Source: Emticicia sp031378715
GTDB lineage: Bacteria; Bacteroidota; Bacteroidia; Cytophagales; Spirosomataceae
Direction of reading: 5' to 3'
Assembly (NCBI GenBank): GCA_031378715.1
Contig: JANNEN010000391.1
Location: forward strand, 1-15,773
Length of the DNA: 15,773 nucleotides
This document shows positions 14,928 through 15,773 of the stretch, piece by piece. Every line of letters starts with the position of its first letter. Within the stretch, counting starts at the first letter, position 1. The notes beneath the pieces were generated by a model. It was not told the origin of the DNA and made no database searches. It saw only the letters and a list, made by a program, of their open reading frames with translations. The position numbers and the translations under genes were made by a program.

Positions 14928-15773
14928 TTACTTTGTCTTATTTCGCAGTATTAAAAGTCCGCTGCCTTGCTTCCATGCTTGGTCAAAACCCGCAGGAAAA
15001 GGTGCAACGGGGTGGCTGCCCAGCACAATATCAATATCTCCGTCATTATCCAAATCGGCAGCATCAATCACATTCCAGCGGCCTGAGTGATTGATATTGA
15101 GGGTCTTAGCTTTGAAATTCGAGCCAGTATTTTCGAGATAAACAAAGCCTTCTCGTGGGTTTTTATCAACATCGGGAAACATCGAAATAACGGCCAAATC
15201 CAAATCACCGTCCGCATCAAAATCTCTTGGCAAAGCTCGGTATGATCCATTTTGGTAGAAAAAACTTGTTTGTTCAAATCGCAAATTGCCTTTATTCGTG
15301 AAAATATACACTCCATGGTAAGGTTTCAAAATGCTCGAAAAATCGGCATTGTCGCCCGCCGTATAGACAATATCAAGCTGCCCATCGCTGTTCATATCGG
15401 CCAATTCAAACGAACTCGAACCGTAGCTGGGCGGAAATTGAAGTAAGGTTTTTTCTTGAAATTGGTTATTTCCTTGATTTTTATAAAGTACAATTCGCTC
15501 ATTGCCTTGGGCAAACTGTGCCACAATATCAAGTTTTTTATCCCCATCAAAATCAAGAATAATGGTCTTGATTGCTCCAACGGTTTGGCTTAAAGTTTGT
15601 TCTTGAAACGTGCCTTTTTTATCTTTGTTCCAGATGCTGAGTTTACCCGTAATGTAGCCGTACTCACAGCTAACGAGTTCATTATCAGCGTCTTCGTCCA
15701 AATTTACCTCCGATACTTGGGTAGAACGATTGAGTTTGGGTAGCACTTTTTGGATAATTTTATAGCTATCATT
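14928..15773 (-). CDS. FG-GAP / VCBS repeat protein, 3' part; start lies beyond the right edge
   Basis: The frame is open to base 15773, so only the C-terminal 281 residues are visible; an internal GTG at 15746 is not a credible start. The sequence consists of FG-GAP/VCBS beta-propeller repeats with Ca-binding loops of the DxDxDG type: NLDEDADNELV, DFDGDKKLDIV, DMNSDGQLDIV, DFDADGDLDLAV and DLDNDGDIDIVLG. About five blades are seen, in line with a propeller that begins upstream. Such proteins are exported and Ca-stabilised, and often serve adhesion, carbohydrate handling or as accessory domains; the function here is unknown. The end (LLILRNKTK) shows no type IX sorting domain. The missing N-terminus would be expected to carry a signal peptide. 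It lies upstream of the toxin-antitoxin pair on the same strand, which has a separate promoter. Confidence 0.88.
   Translation of the reverse strand, partial: NDSYKIIQKVLPKLNRSTQVSEVNLDEDADNELVSCEYGYITGKLSIWNKDKKGTFQEQTLSQTVGAIKTIILDFDGDKKLDIVAQFAQGNERIVLYKNQGNNQFQEKTLLQFPPSYGSSSFELADMNSDGQLDIVYTAGDNADFSSILKPYHGVYIFTNKGNLRFEQTSFFYQNGSYRALPRDFDADGDLDLAVISMFPDVDKNPREGFVYLENTGSNFKAKTLNINHSGRWNVIDAADLDNDGDIDIVLGSHPVAPFPAGFDQAWKQGSGLLILRNKTK

Overview
The window looks like chromosomal DNA from a member of the Bacteroidota, most likely a Cytophagales relative (Emticicia, Flectobacillus or Runella type); the genus is an inference. The reasons are the moderate AT richness, the lack of clear Shine-Dalgarno sequences, several good matches to the Bacteroidota -7 promoter box TAnnTTTG, the divergent tsaD / tamB pair, and family types common in this phylum (a large Asp-box 'glycosyl hydrolase', FG-GAP repeat proteins, a TlpA-like thioredoxin).

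Region 1 (1-3400, + strand) is the end of an operon that starts outside the window. It holds a 3'-terminal ORF fragment, a 360-aa coiled-coil/four-helix membrane protein, a 190-aa pentapeptide-repeat protein and a 465-aa coiled-coil/four-helix membrane protein. The genes are 15 nt apart, overlapping by 1 nt, and 5 nt apart, and a strong intrinsic terminator closes the unit. The two membrane proteins share one layout (coiled coil, two helices, loop, two helices, coiled coil) and flank the pentapeptide protein. I know of no described system with this composition, so this is the best candidate for something new here.

Region 2 (3459-4180) is a monocistronic gene with its own likely promoter and terminator. 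It encodes a glycogen-binding-like (CBM48/AMPK-beta type) domain fused to a helix-hairpin-helix domain. It is followed (4229-4357) by a MITE-like structured repeat with 22-bp imperfect terminal inverted repeats and a strong internal hairpin.

Region 3 (4436-13613) is the housekeeping part. On the minus strand tsaD (tRNA t6A37 synthesis) is followed by a secreted 1055-aa Asp-box propeller protein. On the plus strand, divergent from tsaD, lies a 1566-aa TamB-family envelope biogenesis protein. The tsaD-tamB spacer holds a three-copy 15-bp tandem repeat and a palindrome.

Region 4 (13614-15773) holds a membrane-anchored TlpA-like thioredoxin (+), a minus-strand toxin-antitoxin pair whose YoeB-family toxin carries a one-base frameshift although all its catalytic residues remain, and the 3' part of an FG-GAP/VCBS repeat protein running off the right edge. 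Gaps between genes are all under 300 bases. The spacers at 7604-7718 and 13614-13748 show little beyond a small palindrome and a promoter, respectively. I see no tRNA, rRNA, CRISPR array, transposase or prophage gene.
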